Part shown: positions 6,829 through 8,998 of the stretch, piece after piece
Position numbering within the stretch: position 1 is the stretch's first letter
Layout: every line of letters starts with the position of its first letter
Assembly (NCBI GenBank): GCA_002362175.1
Contig: DETU01000004.1
Coordinates: forward strand, 1 to 8,998
Reading direction: 5' to 3'
Length of the DNA: 8,998 nucleotides
Origin: Ruminococcus sp. UBA3280
GTDB lineage: Bacteria; Bacillota; Clostridia; Oscillospirales; Ruminococcaceae
Translations under genes and position numbers: made by a program
The notes under the pieces: generated by a model
The model's database searches: none
What the model was told of the DNA's origin: nothing
The model's input: the letters and a program-made list of their open reading frames with translations, nothing else

Positions 6829-7890
6829 ATGACAAAGATTACTATTTTTTCAGGTTTTCTTGGTGCAGGAAAAACAACTCTCATCAAGAAACTTATCTCC
6901 GAGGGCTACAAAGGCGAAAAACTTGTGTTGATTGAAAACGAGTTCGGACAGATTGGTATTGACGGCGGTTTTCTTCAGGACGCAGGAATTGAAATTACTG
7001 AAATGAATTCAGGCTGTATTTGCTGTAGTCTTGTCGGAGATTTCGGAAAGGCTCTTGAGCAGGTTATCGAACAGTATCACCCCGACCGTATTCTTATCGA
7101 ACCGTCAGGCGTAGGCAAACTCAGCGACGTTATTAAAGCGGTTCAGAATATCAACGCACATGATGTTGAACTTGACAGTTTCACGACTGTTGTAGATGCA
7201 AAGAAGTGTAAGATGTATCAGAAGAATTTCGGCGAATTTTTCAATAATCAGATAACGTATGCAAGCTGTATCATTCTCAGCCATACAGCAGGACTTTCAC
7301 AGGATAAACTTGATGATTGTGTTAAACGTCTGCGTGAAAGTAATCCTTCCGCTCCCGTCGTTACTACAGAGTGGGAAAAGCTTACAGGTCATCAGCTTGT
7401 TGAAGCTATGACACAGAAGAACACTCTTGACGATGAACTGAAACATCTTCTTCATGAAGAACATGAACATCATCACCATCATCATGACGAGCATGAACAT
7501 GATGAAAACTGTACTTGTGGCTGTCACGACCACGAACATCATCACAGCCATGAACACGGCGAAGAATGTACTTGCGGTTGTCATGACCACGAACATCACC
7601 ACCACCATGCAGATGATGTATTTACAAGCTGGGGTATCGAAACAGCAAGACCCTACACAGAAGAAGAAATCAGCAATGCTCTCAACGCTCTTTCAGATGA
7701 GGAAAATTATGGTATAATCCTCCGTGCTAAAGGAATCGTTCCGTCAAATGACGGCGAATGGATTCACTTTGACTATGTTCCGGGTGTACCCGATATCCGC
7801 AGAGGAATTGCAGGAACTACAGGCAGACTTTGTGTTATCGGTTCAAAGATAGACGAAAAAGCAATTGCCAAACTCTTCTTTGCTGAATAA
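6829..7890 (+). CDS. COG0523 (CobW-like) metallochaperone GTPase family protein with His-rich linker
   Basis: This 353-residue cytoplasmic P-loop protein has Walker A GFLGAGKTT (9-17), ENEFG (36-40), the metal motif GCICC (62-66) and a Walker B-like LIEPSGVG (89-96). A CobW C-terminal domain (about 265-350) includes WIHFDYVPG. COG0523 proteins use nucleotide hydrolysis to deliver zinc or other metals to client enzymes. The guanine-specificity motif NKxD reads SHTA (151-154). I recall similar departures in a Firmicute subfamily, so nucleotide preference is uncertain. Between the two domains lies a linker (about 209-260) with 24 His and 6 Cys, including two CTCGCHDHEHHH units, suited to binding or storing metal. 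ATG 6829 is preferred over the in-frame GTG at 6820 because AAGAAG sits eight bases before it. It is the first gene of a two-gene operon. Confidence 0.92.
   Translation: MTKITIFSGFLGAGKTTLIKKLISEGYKGEKLVLIENEFGQIGIDGGFLQDAGIEITEMNSGCICCSLVGDFGKALEQVIEQYHPDRILIEPSGVGKLSDVIKAVQNINAHDVELDSFTTVVDAKKCKMYQKNFGEFFNNQITYASCIILSHTAGLSQDKLDDCVKRLRESNPSAPVVTTEWEKLTGHQLVEAMTQKNTLDDELKHLLHEEHEHHHHHHDEHEHDENCTCGCHDHEHHHSHEHGEECTCGCHDHEHHHHHADDVFTSWGIETARPYTEEEISNALNALSDEENYGIILRAKGIVPSNDGEWIHFDYVPGVPDIRRGIAGTTGRLCVIGSKIDEKAIAKLFFAE
7510..7602 (+). repeat. Imperfect tandem repeat encoding the Cys/His metal-binding units
   Basis: Two 36-base copies (7510-7545 and 7567-7602) encode the same peptide, CTCGCHDHEHHH, with a 57-base (19-codon) period. 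They differ at only a few, silent positions, which suggests duplication followed by protein-level constraint. Confidence 0.85.
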
Positions 7891-7905
7891 GGAGGTAACA
7901 ATATA

Positions 7906-8865
7906 ATGCCTTATAATGAGGAAGAAACTATTCCCGTATATCTGTTCTTGGGTTTTCTGGAGTCTGGAAAAACAAAATTCATTCAGGAAACTCTTACAGA
8001 CAAGCGTTTCAATACGGGTGAAAGAACACTGCTTCTTGTATTTGAAGAAGGTGAAGAAGAATATGATACCACTAATTTCAAAAAAGATAATATTTTCCTG
8101 CGTGTAGTTGATGACAAGTCTGATATGACCTCCGAAAATCTTCAGAGACTTGTTGACGAATGCAGTGCAGAACGTATTATTATTGAATATAATGGTATGT
8201 GGCAGGTTACAGAACTTTTCGACGCTGCTCCTGACGGCTGGGCATTCTATCAGATTATGTGCTTTGCCGACGCAACCACTTTCCCCCAGTATAATTCAAA
8301 TATGAGAAGTCTTGTGGTAGACAAGCTGAACGTATGTGAACTTATAGTTTTCAATCGTTTTGAAAAAAGTTATGACCCAAATAAATTCCACCAAATAGTA
8401 AGAGGTGTAAGCAGGAGAAGTGAAATCGCTTATGAATACACCGACGGAACAGTAGCTTATGACGATATTGAGGACCCACTTCCCTTTGATATTGAATCAC
8501 CGCATATAATCATAAATGATTCAGATTATGCTCTTTGGTATCGTGACATCATGGAAGAGCCTCAGAAGTACGACGGCAAAACCGTTACTTTTAAAGCACT
8601 TGTTGCTAAAAATTCGAAATTCCCGAAAAATACCCTCGCAGCAGGACGACATATAATGACTTGCTGTGTTGACGATATTCAGTACTGCTGGTGTGCTGCT
8701 CAATTCGATGATATTTCAGATATAAAGGAAAAAAGCTGGGTAATGCTTACTGCAAAAATCAAAGTTCAGCGACATAAACTATATCGTGGAAAAGGACCTG
8801 TATTATTTGTGACAGATTTTTTTCCGTCTGCTCCACCTGAAAAAGAAGTGGCAACTTTTTATTAA
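7906..8865 (+). CDS. Divergent COG0523-like P-loop protein fused to a TIGR03943/YcgQ-like Cys-rich domain
   Basis: This 319-residue protein has an N-terminal P-loop domain with Walker A GFLESGKT (16-23), IIIEYNGMW (91-99) in the Walker B position, and LIVFNRFE (146-153) where NKxD is expected. The CxCC metal motif of true COG0523 proteins is absent. The C-terminal part (about 217-305) reads EEPQKYDGKTVTFKALV, then GRHIMTCCVDD with a Cys pair at 253-254, then YCWCAAQF with Cys261 and Cys263. This resembles the C-terminal domain of TIGR03943/YcgQ, a partner of the UPF0718 permease. Both COG0523 and YcgQ have been linked to zinc homeostasis, so a metal role is inferred. GGAGG at 7891-7895 directly follows the first gene's stop, and a terminator follows this gene. 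The domain match is by eye; the exact function is unknown. Confidence 0.75.
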   Translation: MPYNEEETIPVYLFLGFLESGKTKFIQETLTDKRFNTGERTLLLVFEEGEEEYDTTNFKKDNIFLRVVDDKSDMTSENLQRLVDECSAERIIIEYNGMWQVTELFDAAPDGWAFYQIMCFADATTFPQYNSNMRSLVVDKLNVCELIVFNRFEKSYDPNKFHQIVRGVSRRSEIAYEYTDGTVAYDDIEDPLPFDIESPHIIINDSDYALWYRDIMEEPQKYDGKTVTFKALVAKNSKFPKNTLAAGRHIMTCCVDDIQYCWCAAQFDDISDIKEKSWVMLTAKIKVQRHKLYRGKGPVLFVTDFFPSAPPEKEVATFY

Positions 8866-8872
8866 TAACTAT

Positions 8873-8903
8873 AAAATACCGATGATTATCATCGGTATTT
8901 TTT
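8873..8903 (+). terminator. Intrinsic terminator of the COG0523 operon
   Basis: The arms TACCGATGA (8877-8885) and TCATCGGTA (8889-8897) pair perfectly around a TTA loop. AAAA precedes the stem and six T follow it. It lies about ten bases after the stop at 8865. Confidence 0.92.
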
Positions 8904-8932
8904 GTTAAAATAAGAAAATATATTTTTCCCTC

Positions 8933-8961
8933 TTGATTTTCTTGAAATAATTTGGTATAAT
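8933..8961 (+). promoter_or_regulatory. Promoter of the tRNA gene
   Basis: TTGATT (8933-8938), a 17-base spacer and TATAAT (8956-8961) sit 13 bases before the tRNA 5' end, a typical layout for a stable-RNA promoter. Confidence 0.82.
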
Positions 8962-8974
8962 AATTTAGTAACAT

Positions 8975-8998
8975 TGGGGTATAGCCAAGCGGTAAGGC
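8975..8998 (+). tRNA. tRNA, 5' part only, probably tRNA-Gln
   Basis: The last 24 bases, beginning TGGGGTATAGCC and continuing AAGCGGTAAGGC, match the acceptor 5' strand and D-arm of bacterial tRNA-Gln, including the unusual U at position 1. The anticodon lies outside the window, so the identity rests on the 5' half alone. Confidence 0.82.

Noticed and set aside
7297..7608. A 103-codon open frame on the minus strand rich in Met and Val
   Set aside because: It is the antisense shadow of the His-rich codons (CAT/CAC read backwards as ATG/GTG) and has no ribosome site.

Overview
The window looks like a chromosomal segment of a low-GC anaerobic Firmicute, most likely a Ruminococcus-like member of the Oscillospiraceae. 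The signs are AT-rich intergenic DNA, strong GGAGG ribosome binding sites, near-consensus TTGACA/TATAAT promoters, a biotin-dependent sodium-pumping decarboxylase with a separate biotin carrier subunit, and COG0523 proteins of a type I recall from this group. Species assignment is inference.

Left part (1-2760, minus strand): two peptidoglycan-carboxypeptidase homologues lie in tandem, an M15B/VanY-like protein followed by an S11/DacF-like protein. Each keeps its family fold signature but has lost key catalytic residues. In the S11 protein SxxK reads WMSK, SxN reads NAN and KTG reads KAS. In the M15B protein the first zinc-ligand His reads Ser and the catalytic Glu of EPWH reads Cys. They are probably a pair of pseudoenzymes. 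Upstream, between a consensus minus-strand promoter (2709-2737) and the VanY-like start, lies about 460 bases of frameshifted coding remnant.

Middle (2761-3182): a divergent plus-strand promoter overlaps a perfect 21-bp palindrome and precedes a small unknown gene (2822-3143) broken by two frame changes. A 14-bp-stem bidirectional terminator closes it off from the next operon.

Centre (3183-6568, minus strand): a compact four-gene operon, transcribed oadA - oadG - biotin carrier - oadB, encodes a membrane-bound Na+-translocating decarboxylase, best read as oxaloacetate decarboxylase. OadA transfers CO2 from oxaloacetate to biotin on the carrier protein, and OadB decarboxylates carboxybiotin while exporting Na+. 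OadG links the soluble and membrane parts.

Right part (6569-8998, plus strand): a divergent intergenic region with promoters both ways leads to two COG0523-type P-loop proteins. The first has a CxCC metal motif and a very His-rich linker. The second lacks CxCC but carries a C-terminal Cys-rich domain resembling TIGR03943/YcgQ. They form a two-gene operon for zinc or other metal handling, ending in a strong terminator. The window closes inside the 5' end of a tRNA gene (probably tRNA-Gln) with its own promoter.
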